Shown in pieces: positions 9,542-18,495 of a DNA stretch of 64,000 bases. How positions within the stretch are numbered: the first letter of the stretch is position 1; each line of letters begins with the position of its first letter. The notes beneath the pieces are model-generated. The model did no database searches. It worked only from the letters and a program-made list of their open reading frames with translations, and was not told where the DNA came from. The position numbers were made by a program, and so were the translations under genes. This stretch comes from JABMNT01 sp048262655 (GTDB lineage Bacteria > Pseudomonadota > Alphaproteobacteria > Rhodospirillales > Casp-alpha2). The stretch is from assembly GCA_048262655.1 (NCBI GenBank), contig JBLXEY010000001.1:1-64000 (forward strand), given 5' to 3'.

Positions 9542-9954
9542 GCCAGCCAACAGCTCCTGGCAGTGTGATCGACCGTCGTGCACTCCTCCAAAGTCTCAAT
9601 AACCCGGATATTAGCCTCGACTATGTCAGCCACTTTTCCGGGCATATCAACCTGGATCGGTGTGTTTTCGAACACACCGTCGATCTTTATTATGTCCCTG
9701 ATAAATTAATTATTCTGCCAAATAGTCTGGAGCGATATCTGGAGGCTATTGGCGATGCACAGTGGGATACGCTGGAACTCCTGACAACGTCCATTCTCGA
9801 AGATATCCAAAATGAAATTGTACCTCGCTGGGTGCGCATCAGGATAACCGAAAAAACATCTGACTTTCGTGTCCTGAGGGAACATTCAACAAGTGCTGAG
9901 GATGCGCAACCAGGATGGGAAAATGACGAACTGGTTGCCCGGTTAATCTCTTAG
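9538..9954 (+). CDS. Small protein resembling a QueF-type T-fold, probably non-catalytic
   Basis: 138 residues. The central part (residues about 28-105: LDYVSHFSGHI, then VDLYYVPDKLIILPNSLERYL, then a long helix and EIVPRWVRIRI) follows the strand-helix order of the C-terminal half of 7-cyano-7-deazaguanine reductase QueF. The QueF nucleophile cysteine, the QPD motif and the substrate-binding Glu of the VELKSLK loop are all absent (here IILPNSLERYL), so reductase activity is unlikely. It is translationally coupled (ATGA) to the FliK-like gene and ends the flagellar operon. The function is unknown, and the fold assignment is my inference from motif order. Confidence 0.6.
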   Translation: MSQPTAPGSVIDRRALLQSLNNPDISLDYVSHFSGHINLDRCVFEHTVDLYYVPDKLIILPNSLERYLEAIGDAQWDTLELLTTSILEDIQNEIVPRWVRIRITEKTSDFRVLREHSTSAEDAQPGWENDELVARLIS

Positions 9955-9967
9955 CTGTTGGCACGAC

Positions 9968-10384
9968 TTAGCTGCGTTGGCTATTTTGAAGACCCAACTC
10001 ATCTAGAAGCTCCTGTTCCTTCTTGTCTCGTTCCGCAGCCTCTCTTTTTTCCCGTTGCCGGTTGATAATTTCGAACTTCTTTAGCTCGTGGTAAGCTTCG
10101 TTCAGGTCGTCTCGGGCAACCTGGACCTGATTCTCCATTTCTGCGATTTCTGATTTGAACTGATCGCGCCGGTTTATGACTCCGTTTGCATAATTCCCAT
10201 AAAAAAGACCGGCTTCCTGAGGGGCTTGCTGGGCGACGTTTTGTTCGGCTAACAATTCGCGTTCAAGCGCCGCCATACCATCTTCCAATTCAGAAACTTG
10301 CGATAACTTTTCTCCAAGAATGCGGCGCTTTTCATCAACCTTCCATTCATTCAACCGGATCAACGATTTAAGCCCCTTAGCCAT
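9968..10384 (-). CDS. fliJ: Flagellar export chaperone/stalk protein FliJ
   Basis: 138 residues, almost entirely helical and highly charged, with the heptad-like patterns expected of the FliJ antiparallel coiled coil. It starts with MAKGLKSLIRLNEWKVDEKRRILGEKL, typical of FliJ. FliJ inserts into the FliI hexamer and links it to FlhA. The gene lies 2 bp downstream of fliI on the same strand. It converges with the preceding flagellar operon, with only 13 bp between stops. Confidence 0.9.
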   Translation of the reverse strand: MAKGLKSLIRLNEWKVDEKRRILGEKLSQVSELEDGMAALERELLAEQNVAQQAPQEAGLFYGNYANGVINRRDQFKSEIAEMENQVQVARDDLNEAYHELKKFEIINRQREKREAAERDKKEQELLDELGLQNSQRS

Positions 10385-10386
10385 GA

Positions 10387-11784
10387 TCAGGCGGCCCCTT
10401 CAGCCGCTGGTGGGGCAGCAGGAGCGGCAGGAGTTTCAGTCGGCGCATCGGGTTCAATCTTAAGACCGAGAATATCGGCAAGTCCCTGATAACAGCCATC
10501 CAAATCCGTTGCTTCGCCGATCTCCTGCGCGAGAAATGCCTCCAGAGGGTCATGATAGCGGATCGCTTCATCCACTTTTGGGTCCGTTCCACGGCGATAG
10601 GCACCAAGACGCACCAATTCTGCCATGTCTTCATAAACAGACATCAGTTGTCTGGCCCGCGCAACCAACGCATTTTGATCGGGTGTATTACAACCCGGCA
10701 TCGTACGTGAAACACTTCTCAGAATGTTGATTGCCGGGTATCTGCCGCGCTCTGCGATTTCTCGCTCCAAGACGATATGGCCATCAAGGATACCGCGAAC
10801 CGCATCCGCCACGGGTTCATTGTGATCATCACCTTCAACCAAAACGGTGAACAGCCCGGTGATACTCCCTTGCCCCTCTGCCCCCGGTCCGGCGCGTTCC
10901 AACAAGCGCGGCAGTTCGGCAAAAACCGACGGTGTATAGCCTTTGCTTGTTGGTGGCTCTCCTGTTGACAGTGAAATTTCGCGTTGCGCCATGGCAAAAC
11001 GGGTAACACTATCCATTAAACAAAGAACCTGGCTCGGCTGATCTCGAAAATACTCGGCAATGGCCATGGTCATATAGGCGGCCTGACGCCTTACCAAAGG
11101 AGATTCGTCGGATGTGGCAACGATAACAACGCTTTTTGCCAACCCCTCCTCGCCGAGATGATCTTCAATAAACTCCCGTGCTTCACGTCCCCGCTCCCCG
11201 ATCAAACCGATGACACCGACATCTGCGTTCGTGTGACGCGCCATCATCGAAAGAATGCTGGATTTACCAATACCAGAGCCAGCAAATACGCCCATCCTCT
11301 GTCCCTGACAGCAGGTCAAAAACGTATTTATGGACCGGACACCAAGGTCGAGTTTCTCCCCAACCCGTTGGCGTGTATGGGATGGGGGCGGAGAATTTCT
11401 AATGGGGTATCCGGTCTGCCCGGAATGCAAGGGGCCTTTACCATCAATCGGCTCACCAAAGGCGTTTATAACCCGACCAAGCCACGATTTATCGGGATAG
11501 ATTGAGGGGTCAGCATTACCAACTTCGGCACGGCACCCCATCCCGATTCCTTCTAAAGAGCCAAAAGGCATGACCAAAACGTTGCCATTGGAAAACCCAA
11601 CCACCTCGCAGGTAACCCGCGTGTTTGCCCGTGTGGAGATAATACAATGGTCACCAATGGACAGGTTGCCCTGTACGCCACCGACTTCGATCAATAACCC
11701 AACAATATTCTTTACCTGCCCAAAAACGTCCAATTCCGATAAGTGGTTGATTTCACTTACAATATTGGAACCAAATCCACTCAA
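10387..11784 (-). CDS. fliI: Flagellum-specific ATPase FliI
   Basis: 465 residues from a TTG start that has GGAG 7 bases upstream. A longer reading frame begins at another TTG at 11853 but has no ribosome-binding site and would add 23 unconserved residues. FliI is the export ATPase of the flagellar type III apparatus. The Walker A loop FAGSGIGKSSIL is near residue 168 and Walker B VLCLMDSVTRFAMAQREI near 253. The F1-beta-like segments GERGREAREFI and GRYPAINILRSVSR are intact. The tail after the ATPase domain is Ala/Pro-rich. Transcribed with fliJ, divergently from ctrA across about 200 bp. Confidence 0.95.
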   Translation of the reverse strand: MSGFGSNIVSEINHLSELDVFGQVKNIVGLLIEVGGVQGNLSIGDHCIISTRANTRVTCEVVGFSNGNVLVMPFGSLEGIGMGCRAEVGNADPSIYPDKSWLGRVINAFGEPIDGKGPLHSGQTGYPIRNSPPPSHTRQRVGEKLDLGVRSINTFLTCCQGQRMGVFAGSGIGKSSILSMMARHTNADVGVIGLIGERGREAREFIEDHLGEEGLAKSVVIVATSDESPLVRRQAAYMTMAIAEYFRDQPSQVLCLMDSVTRFAMAQREISLSTGEPPTSKGYTPSVFAELPRLLERAGPGAEGQGSITGLFTVLVEGDDHNEPVADAVRGILDGHIVLEREIAERGRYPAINILRSVSRTMPGCNTPDQNALVARARQLMSVYEDMAELVRLGAYRRGTDPKVDEAIRYHDPLEAFLAQEIGEATDLDGCYQGLADILGLKIEPDAPTETPAAPAAPPAAEGAA

Positions 11785-11944
11785 AATCAGTCTCCATTTG
11801 AACAGCGGGTTAGTTATGGGTTTTGCACAGTCTAACACAATGCGACCCAGCAATTAAGTTATCGTAAAAAACGCGAAAGCCGCAAACAGGGTTTACGTTC
11901 TTATTGTCGGCAACTCTTGCACAAAAGTGAACTCGGGAATATGG

Positions 11945-11959
11945 TTAACAGAATCTTAT
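11945..11959 (+). promoter_or_regulatory. Candidate CtrA-binding site upstream of ctrA
   Basis: TTAACAGAATCTTAT fits the CtrA pattern TTAA-N7-TTAA with one mismatch in the last base. It lies about 25 bp before the ctrA start codon, in the region between fliI and ctrA. CtrA autoregulation is known in other Alphaproteobacteria. The site is found by eye only, and AT-rich half-sites occur by chance. Confidence 0.4.
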
Positions 11960-11981
11960 TTGACGTCAAGAGGCTAAAGAT

Positions 11982-12683
11982 ATGCGTGTGCTTCTCGTAG
12001 AGGACGACCCAACCACCCAACAGAGCATCAAGATGATGCTCGAATCATCAAGTATGGTGGTTGATGCAACTGATCTGGGTGAAGATGGCCTGGAGATTGG
12101 TAAGCTTTATGATTACGACATCATCATACTTGACCTGATGCTACCGGATATAGACGGAATGGAAGTTCTGCGTCGTCTTCGGGATGCGCGCGTCGTTACA
12201 CCCGTGCTCATTTTATCCGGTCTTACAGAATCCGAGAACAAGGTAAAAGGTCTTGCCGGTGGTGCAGACGATTATCTGACAAAACCTTTCAATAAGGCCG
12301 AATTGATTGCCCGCATTCAGGCGATTGTTCGTCGTTCACAGGGACATTCGCAATCGGTTATCGAAACTGGAAAACTGACCGTCAATCTCGATGCGCGTTC
12401 AGTTGATGTGGGTGGACAATCGATTCACCTGACCGGCAAAGAATATGGGATTCTGGAACTGCTGTCTTTGCGCAAGGGGACAACTTTGACGAAGGAAATG
12501 TTCCTAAACCACCTTTACGGCGGGATGGATGAGCCGGAGCTCAAAATTATTGATGTTTTCATTTGCAAACTGCGCAAGAAATTATCAACCGCTACAGATG
12601 GCGATAATTATATTGAAACCGTATGGGGGCGTGGATACGTTATGCGCGACCCCGAATCAACGCAGGAACAAGCCCGCGCTTGA
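11982..12683 (+). CDS. ctrA: Cell-cycle response regulator CtrA
   Basis: 233 residues. OmpR/PhoB-family DNA-binding regulator that controls the cell cycle and motility. The receiver domain has VEDD at residues 6-9 and the phosphoacceptor Asp51 in LDLMLPD, the same position as in Caulobacter CtrA, with the switch Lys in DDYLTKPF. The winged helix (about 125-225) contains the highly conserved KEYGILELLSLRKGTTLTKEMFLNHLYGGMDEPE stretch. GAGG lies 8 bases before the ATG. Located next to fliI and the chemotaxis block, with its phosphodonor chpT nearby, so the relay is grouped with its motility targets. Confidence 0.97.
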   Translation: MRVLLVEDDPTTQQSIKMMLESSSMVVDATDLGEDGLEIGKLYDYDIIILDLMLPDIDGMEVLRRLRDARVVTPVLILSGLTESENKVKGLAGGADDYLTKPFNKAELIARIQAIVRRSQGHSQSVIETGKLTVNLDARSVDVGGQSIHLTGKEYGILELLSLRKGTTLTKEMFLNHLYGGMDEPELKIIDVFICKLRKKLSTATDGDNYIETVWGRGYVMRDPESTQEQARA

Positions 12684-12704
12684 TAACGGATCAGCTGAAG
12701 TTGG

Positions 12705-13520
12705 CTACTTGCCTGTCAACTTGTAGATGCCGCGCTGTCCTGCAACAGGTTCAAACTTATCCGTAATACCAAGAACGGTCTCAGCACCGCCCAGGAAGAT
12801 TACGCCATCTTCAGGAAGAAGCATGGCAATTCTCTCTAGCACCTTTTTCTTGGTTTCCTGATCAAAGTAGATCAGAACATTTCTACAGAAGACGACGTCA
12901 AATTTACCCAGAGGCGCAAAATCATCGAGCAAGTTAAATTCGCGGTAACTTACCATATCGCGCACTTCTTGCTTTATCTGCCAATGCTCACCATCCTTGG
13001 TGAAATATTTCACGAGCATTTGAATGGCCAAGCCACGCTGAACTTCGAATTGACTGTAGCGGCCTTGCTTTGCCCGACCCAGAATTTCGTTGGAAATATC
13101 AGTTCCAACAATTTCCGTTCTCCAGCCGTTGAGTTTGGCCGCCGCTTCCTTAAGCAGAATGGCGAGTGAGTAAGGCTCCTGGCCACTGGAAGCCGCGGCA
13201 CACCAGATACGGAAAGACTTTTTACCCGCACGCGAAGCGATCAAATGCTCAAGAACGTTATCCTTGAACAGGTCAAAGGGTTTCACATCGCGAAAGAAGA
13301 AGGATTCATTTGTTGTCATTGCTTCAACAATATCAACAATCAAATCTTCTGGTGCACTGGTCCTGACCTTCTGAAGAACTTCATCTATGTCCTTCATGCC
13401 AAACTTACGCGCAACCGGAACCAGCCTGCTCTCCAACAAGTAAGCTTTTTCATCACCAAGGACGAGTCCTGAGCGATCTCTCAATATTTTTCGAATCAGA
13501 TCAAAGTCTTGAGGTTTCAT
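12705..13520 (-). CDS. cheR: Chemotaxis protein methyltransferase CheR
   Basis: 271 residues. Uses S-adenosylmethionine to methylate glutamates on chemoreceptors. An N-terminal helical domain (about 1-75) precedes the Rossmann-type domain with FRIWCAAASSGQEPYSLAI (SAM-binding) and the FDVVFCRNVLIYFD motif. It overlaps cheB by 4 bp (ATGA), so the pair is translationally coupled. No C-terminal receptor-tethering pentapeptide-binding insertion stands out beyond the usual beta subdomain. Confidence 0.96.
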   Translation of the reverse strand: MKPQDFDLIRKILRDRSGLVLGDEKAYLLESRLVPVARKFGMKDIDEVLQKVRTSAPEDLIVDIVEAMTTNESFFFRDVKPFDLFKDNVLEHLIASRAGKKSFRIWCAAASSGQEPYSLAILLKEAAAKLNGWRTEIVGTDISNEILGRAKQGRYSQFEVQRGLAIQMLVKYFTKDGEHWQIKQEVRDMVSYREFNLLDDFAPLGKFDVVFCRNVLIYFDQETKKKVLERIAMLLPEDGVIFLGGAETVLGITDKFEPVAGQRGIYKLTGK

Positions 13521-14635
13521 GCTGCGCCCTTAACCACAAATTTATTAATATACGCTGCGACCTCTTTCAGAGGTAATACTGCACTACAAATCCCCAACGC
13601 TGCGGTTGCACTAGGCATTCCCCAGACAACACTGGTCTTTTCATCCTGCGTTATCACCGTACCACCACCATCTGCAATTACTTTTGCACCGCGACTTCCG
13701 TCAGATCCCATTCCAGTTAAAACGACGGAAAGTATCCGCCCTCCATAAGCAGAAGAAATACTGCGAAACATTGGATCAACTGCTGGTCGGCAAAAATTCT
13801 CCGGCGGATCCTGATTTAAACGGATCACCTTATTGGTGCCACTTGCTTCAACTACCATGTGGTAATCGCCAGGCGCCAAATAGATATGTCCAGGCTTAAC
13901 AATTTCACCATCGACACCTTCGGCACATGGCCGACCGACAGAACTCGCAAGGTGCTTGGCTAAGATTGTCGTAAATGACGCCGGCATGTGTTGCGTAATA
14001 AAGATAGGGACTTTTACACTTGGTGAAACACTTTTCAGGACCTCAAACAACGCCTGTGGGCCACCTGTCGAACTCCCAATTGCCAGAACATCTGGCGGAA
14101 AACCGGAGGGCGATTTGCGAAGTTTAATTTCTCCCGCAGCCGCAGCCAACTTTGATACATCAGGCTTGCCAGATGGAGCCGGAGCCTTTGCAGCTGTGGT
14201 ACCCGTTACGGCTGTTCTTCTAGACGCATACAGGCGCGAGCTGCCAAGCGCTTTGATCTTTGCGATAACGGAGTCCCGAAATTCACTCGCCCCACCAATT
14301 TGTGTGGTCGACGTCGGCTTCGGCACATAATCGGCAGCACCCATTTTCATCGCTTCGATGCTGATTTCGGCGTTCTCGAGGGTGAGTGTTGACGCCATGA
14401 CGACCTTTACTTTGGGATCAATTGCCAAAAGTTTCGGCAAGGCCGTCAGCCCGTCCATAACCGGCATTTCGATATCCAATACAATGACGTCAATGCCGCC
14501 GTCTCCAAGACGTTTAACAGCAATTTCTCCATTGCCAACAGAGGCAACAACTTCGATATCCGGTTCCGGATCAATCATTCGTTTGATAAGGCCACGGATC
14601 ACCGCAGAATCATCAACCAGCATTACGCGAATCAT
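13517..14635 (-). CDS. cheB: Chemotaxis response regulator protein-glutamate methylesterase CheB
   Basis: 372 residues. Removes methyl groups from chemoreceptors when phosphorylated. Receiver domain at 1-125 with phosphoacceptor Asp54 (VIVLDIEMPVMDG) and KPTS switch. A Ser/Ala/Pro linker follows, then the methylesterase domain with the catalytic Ser in IGSSTGGPQAL, His in TQHMPASF and Asp in GMGSDGSRG. All catalytic residues are intact. Coupled to cheR. Confidence 0.97.
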   Translation of the reverse strand: MIRVMLVDDSAVIRGLIKRMIDPEPDIEVVASVGNGEIAVKRLGDGGIDVIVLDIEMPVMDGLTALPKLLAIDPKVKVVMASTLTLENAEISIEAMKMGAADYVPKPTSTTQIGGASEFRDSVIAKIKALGSSRLYASRRTAVTGTTAAKAPAPSGKPDVSKLAAAAGEIKLRKSPSGFPPDVLAIGSSTGGPQALFEVLKSVSPSVKVPIFITQHMPASFTTILAKHLASSVGRPCAEGVDGEIVKPGHIYLAPGDYHMVVEASGTNKVIRLNQDPPENFCRPAVDPMFRSISSAYGGRILSVVLTGMGSDGSRGAKVIADGGGTVITQDEKTSVVWGMPSATAALGICSAVLPLKEVAAYINKFVVKGAA

Positions 14636-14713
14636 TCACTAACGTCCCATATTCCCAATATGTAAACACGAAACACGGCACGTGGTGGTTCTATTTATCA
14701 TCTATTCGCTCGC

Positions 14714-15079
14714 CTAGATAAGGCCGACTTGTGAAAATTTCGCTTGGATTATTTCACTATCGAAAGGTTTCATAATATATTCGCTGGCGCCTGCTTCGAT
14801 TGCCTTTTGAATATGTTCTATATCGTTTTCCGTAGTACAGAATACGACGACAGGAGAGTCACCATTCGGCAAGGCGCGCAATTCGACCAAATACTGCAAG
14901 CCATCCATGACAGGCATATTCCAGTCTAGCAGCACCGCATCCGGCATTTTTTCCTTACACGCGTTCAGAGCTTCAAGGCCATCAACAGCTTCTAGCGTTT
15001 CAAACCCCAGCTCCTGCAGAATCTTGCGAGCTACCATTCGAATGACTTTGGAATCATCGACAATTAAACAAGATTTCAT
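14714..15079 (-). CDS. cheY: Single-domain response regulator, CheY-like
   Basis: 121 residues, one receiver domain. Acidic pair DD at residues 8-9, phosphoacceptor Asp52 in LLDWNMPVMDG, Thr in CTTEND and switch Lys in YIMKPF. The WNMPVMDGL wording is typical of alphaproteobacterial CheY in che operons. It lies between cheA and cheB and is the likely output to the flagellar switch, although it could also act as a phosphate sink because CheA carries its own receiver. Confidence 0.92.
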   Translation of the reverse strand: MKSCLIVDDSKVIRMVARKILQELGFETLEAVDGLEALNACKEKMPDAVLLDWNMPVMDGLQYLVELRALPNGDSPVVVFCTTENDIEHIQKAIEAGASEYIMKPFDSEIIQAKFSQVGLI

Positions 15080-15282
15080 TTTTTCCGTCGTATCTTTCAG
15101 TTCCGTGAATTTCTCTACAACACTACAAATAAGTGCGGCTATTTATATTCTGACTAGGCTTGCATTATGCAGCTCTGCTTCTCCATACGCAAGATAGCAT
15201 GCACGTGGGTTTAAACCAAACGCACCAAGCTCCTGCGCCAAGGCTAACGAAGACATTCAACCATTATCGAAAAGCGATATGA

Positions 15283-18267
15283 TCAGATATCAGTCTTACT
15301 CGCGAGTGCGACCGTTTGTGCCAGGCTTGAAACCAGCGCCTCTCGGTCGAACTTCGCCACATAGTCATCAAACCCTGCCTGACGTCCGCGGCTGAGATCG
15401 CTTTCCGACGCGTTGCCGGACAGGGCAACCATTGGCGTCTTCTGCCAACGTTCATCACCTCTAACGGCTTCCGCAAATTCAAAGCCGTTCATTCCCGGCA
15501 TTTCAATGTCACTGATTATAACGTCAAAGACATCGCCACGGTCTCGTAAAGACAGCGCTGCATCAGCTGATTCCGCGGTAACAACTTCCCAACCGGCTAC
15601 CGATAGCAACGGAGACAAAAGGTTACGGAAAAAAGGACTATCATCGACAAGCAAGGCCCTGCGACCGCCATTTTCATTGCGGTAGGTTGTTTCATCAGCG
15701 GACCCGAACCAATCTGCAAAGCCTTTCGTGAGGAAATAACCGGCATCAATGATATCGGTCGCCTTCCCGTCGACAACTGCGCTTCCGACGAGGCCGGCAG
15801 CATCCGTTGCCAACTCAATCTTCAGACGTTCTTCAACGATATCCACGATATCATCAACCACGAGGCCCATTGATCGTTCTTGATCTGTGAAAACAAGAAT
15901 GGGCTGGCGCCCTTCTTTCTTAAATTGATGGTTCATATCAAAGGGTATGAGCGGCATCAACTGGCCACGGTATTGCACCATGACCTGATCGTGAGACACT
16001 TCTGCCGTCGCCATATCGATTTCTTCCAATCTGGCGACCAGAGCCAGAGGAACAGCCTTCAACTCGTCCGCTCCGGCCTTGAATACCAACAAGGATGTCT
16101 TCTCATCCGACGAGCCAACGCTTGCATTTGCATGCTTATCCGTAGCGATGTCGGATGTATCCATTTGCCCTGCAGCATTTGCGATGCCATTCGGATCTAG
16201 AATCATGATCACACTTCCATCCCCAAGGATCGTATTTCCAGAGTAGAACGAAATATCACGCAAAATAGGCGCTACCGGCTTAACAACAATTTCTTCCGTA
16301 TCAAATACGCGATCAACAATGATGCCAAACGTGTTATTTCCAACCTGGGTTACAACGATGAACAGCTCGTCGGTTTCCTCAAGCACCTCATGCGCTTCAT
16401 GAGCCTCAGGGGCTTCCCCTTCGGCCGCTCCAGCGGATGTGGCTCCTTCGCTTTCAACAGGCGGCTGCACCAGTTTCTCAACTTCCTTTTTCTCCAGCTT
16501 CAAAAGTGTTTGCAGGGAAATCAGCGGCAACAGGCGGTTTCGCAGCCGCAGAACAGGAGAGTCGTTGATCATCTCGATCGCATTGTCGGCATCCAAGGAC
16601 GCACGAACAAGCTCAAGAACACTGATCTGTGGAATAGCAAACCGCTCGTCACAGCACGCAACGATAAGAGCCGACACAATCGCCAACGTAAGAGGAATTT
16701 TAATTGTAAACGTCGTTCCCTTACCCTCGATAGATTTGAGTTCGACCGTTCCACCGATTTTTTCGATGTTGGTCCGCACCACGTCCATGCCAACGCCACG
16801 ACCAGATACACTGGTAACTTTTTCAGCCGTGGAGAAACCGGCTGCAAAAATATACTGTTGAATTTGCTGATCACTGAGGCTCGCAAGCTCTGAATCCGTG
16901 ACCAGACCATTGTCTAGGCACTTTTGTCGGATTCGGTCCATATTCAGGCCTTTGCCGTCATCAGCGATTTCGATGATAATATGACCGCCTTCATGGAACG
17001 CATTGAGCGTAATCGTACCTTTCGCTGGCTTACCAATCTCTACACGCTCATTTGGCATTTCGAGGCCATGATCCGCAGAGTTTCTGACCATATGGGTCAA
17101 TGGGTCTTTGATCAGTTCGAGAACCTGACGATCAAGTTCCGTTTCCGCGCCCAGCATTACCAAATCAATCTGTTTGCCTGATTCAACAGAGAGGTCGCGA
17201 ACAATCCGTGGCAACTTGGCCCAGGCATTACCAATCGGCTGCATTCGGGTTTTCATAACCCCTTCCTGCAGATCAGACGTAATGTGGCTCAACCGCTGCA
17301 AAGGCACCGTGAATTCGCTATCATCCAGGCCACGCACCATCTGAAGCAGCTGATTTCGCGTCAAAACCAGTTCACTGACAAGCGTCATCAAGTCTTCAAG
17401 GACATCAACGTTCACACGAATACTTGATTGGGCAACGGAAGGTTCCTTGTTGCCACCTTTGTCAGCTTTTTTAGCAGGCGCAGTTTCTTTTTTCACCGGT
17501 GCCGCGGGGAGCTGGGCCGGTTCGGCAGGCTCTGGTACACCCATGCCAGTATCTGCGGCGCGTTCTGATTCTACTTCTGCCTTGATTTGGGCGGGCGTCG
17601 CAGCTGAAATACCTGCAGCCTCAGCCTGCTCAACTTCATCGAGCAATTCTTGAGCAATTGGCGCACCAAAATCGTTTGTTTTTGGCGCCGCCGTATTGTC
17701 TTCAGTCACCATCTCCGCATCAGACGCAGCGACAACACCAGCCGCTTCCGCTTCAAGAACTTCATCAAGAAGCTCCTGCGCAACGGGGGCGCCAAATTCG
17801 TTTGCCGATGGCGTTCCTTCTCCGTCAGCTGGCGCGGGCTCTGCAGCTGCGGCAGGCGCAGGCGCTTCCGCCGGTGCAGCGCCAGGAGCACGCCCCTCAG
17901 CCATCGCATTCATTTCATCAATAATTTCGCGGTCTTCGCCTTCTGGTTCTTCACCGGTGGATTCCAATTCGTCAAGCAATTCTCGGATCGTGTCGATACA
18001 CCGCAAAATCAACGTCACCGCTTCCGGAGTGACCTGAAGCGCGCCGTCACGGAATTTACCAAGAATGTTCTCTCCGGCATGGGCGACGGATTCCAGACGC
18101 GGCAGACCTAAAAACCCGCACGTTCCTTTAATCGTATGAACAAGCCGGAAAATATTGCCAAGAATGGCTTCATCCTGCGGGTCCTGCTCGAATTTAACCA
18201 GCTCGACGTCAATAACCGCCAAACTTTCTGATGTTTCAGTCAAAAATTCTGTTAACAGGTCATCCAT
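15283..18267 (-). CDS. cheA: Hybrid chemotaxis histidine kinase CheA with two CheW-like domains and a receiver
   Basis: 994 residues from an ATG with AGGAGT 7 bases upstream (a GTG three codons earlier is too close to it). Chemotaxis kinase. Order: Hpt domain with phosphoacceptor His44 (RLVHTIKGTCGFLG); a linker of about 170 residues rich in Ala/Pro/Glu that carries a duplicated motif (FGAPVAQELLDEV and FGAPIAQELLDEV) where a P2 domain is normally found; dimerisation helices; HATPase with NSADHGLE, DDGKGL and SGRGVGMDVV; a CheW-like domain; a second CheW-like domain; and a C-terminal receiver with Asp in VIISDIEMPGMNG. No separate cheW is in view. Confidence 0.95.
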   Translation of the reverse strand: MDDLLTEFLTETSESLAVIDVELVKFEQDPQDEAILGNIFRLVHTIKGTCGFLGLPRLESVAHAGENILGKFRDGALQVTPEAVTLILRCIDTIRELLDELESTGEEPEGEDREIIDEMNAMAEGRAPGAAPAEAPAPAAAAEPAPADGEGTPSANEFGAPVAQELLDEVLEAEAAGVVAASDAEMVTEDNTAAPKTNDFGAPIAQELLDEVEQAEAAGISAATPAQIKAEVESERAADTGMGVPEPAEPAQLPAAPVKKETAPAKKADKGGNKEPSVAQSSIRVNVDVLEDLMTLVSELVLTRNQLLQMVRGLDDSEFTVPLQRLSHITSDLQEGVMKTRMQPIGNAWAKLPRIVRDLSVESGKQIDLVMLGAETELDRQVLELIKDPLTHMVRNSADHGLEMPNERVEIGKPAKGTITLNAFHEGGHIIIEIADDGKGLNMDRIRQKCLDNGLVTDSELASLSDQQIQQYIFAAGFSTAEKVTSVSGRGVGMDVVRTNIEKIGGTVELKSIEGKGTTFTIKIPLTLAIVSALIVACCDERFAIPQISVLELVRASLDADNAIEMINDSPVLRLRNRLLPLISLQTLLKLEKKEVEKLVQPPVESEGATSAGAAEGEAPEAHEAHEVLEETDELFIVVTQVGNNTFGIIVDRVFDTEEIVVKPVAPILRDISFYSGNTILGDGSVIMILDPNGIANAAGQMDTSDIATDKHANASVGSSDEKTSLLVFKAGADELKAVPLALVARLEEIDMATAEVSHDQVMVQYRGQLMPLIPFDMNHQFKKEGRQPILVFTDQERSMGLVVDDIVDIVEERLKIELATDAAGLVGSAVVDGKATDIIDAGYFLTKGFADWFGSADETTYRNENGGRRALLVDDSPFFRNLLSPLLSVAGWEVVTAESADAALSLRDRGDVFDVIISDIEMPGMNGFEFAEAVRGDERWQKTPMVALSGNASESDLSRGRQAGFDDYVAKFDREALVSSLAQTVALASKTDI

Positions 18268-18423
18268 AAAACCCACTCCTAAAAAATATTTATTTCGTTC
18301 TGATTATCCAACGATAACCAGCGCGTTAAAGCAAAGTCTTATTGTCTTTAGGCTAGGCGCACCACCAACAATAACATCAGCGTTAAATTACCTGAGGCAA
18401 ATTACAATGCAATGACAATCATA

Positions 18424-18437
18424 TTAACACTTATTAA
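18424..18437 (-). promoter_or_regulatory. Possible CtrA-like half-site pair upstream of cheA
   Basis: Two TTAA half-sites spaced by 6 bases (TTAACACTTATTAA), about 155 bp before the cheA start, in the 228-bp region between chpT and cheA. The standard CtrA spacing is 7, so this is a weak candidate. The region is AT-rich, so chance is a real alternative. Confidence 0.2.
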
Positions 18438-18495
18438 CTGATGTTTTCATTTCAAGATGTTTCATCTTATGTCACCCCCACTCATCGAGCACAGG

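Noticed and set aside
11785..11853. Longer FliI start at a TTG (11853)
   Set aside because: No ribosome-binding site, and the 23 extra residues do not resemble the FliI N-terminus; the TTG at 11784 has GGAG at good spacing.
11911..11926. Sigma-54 promoter candidate before ctrA (GGCAACTCTTGC)
   Set aside because: GG and GC are separated by 8 bases rather than 10.
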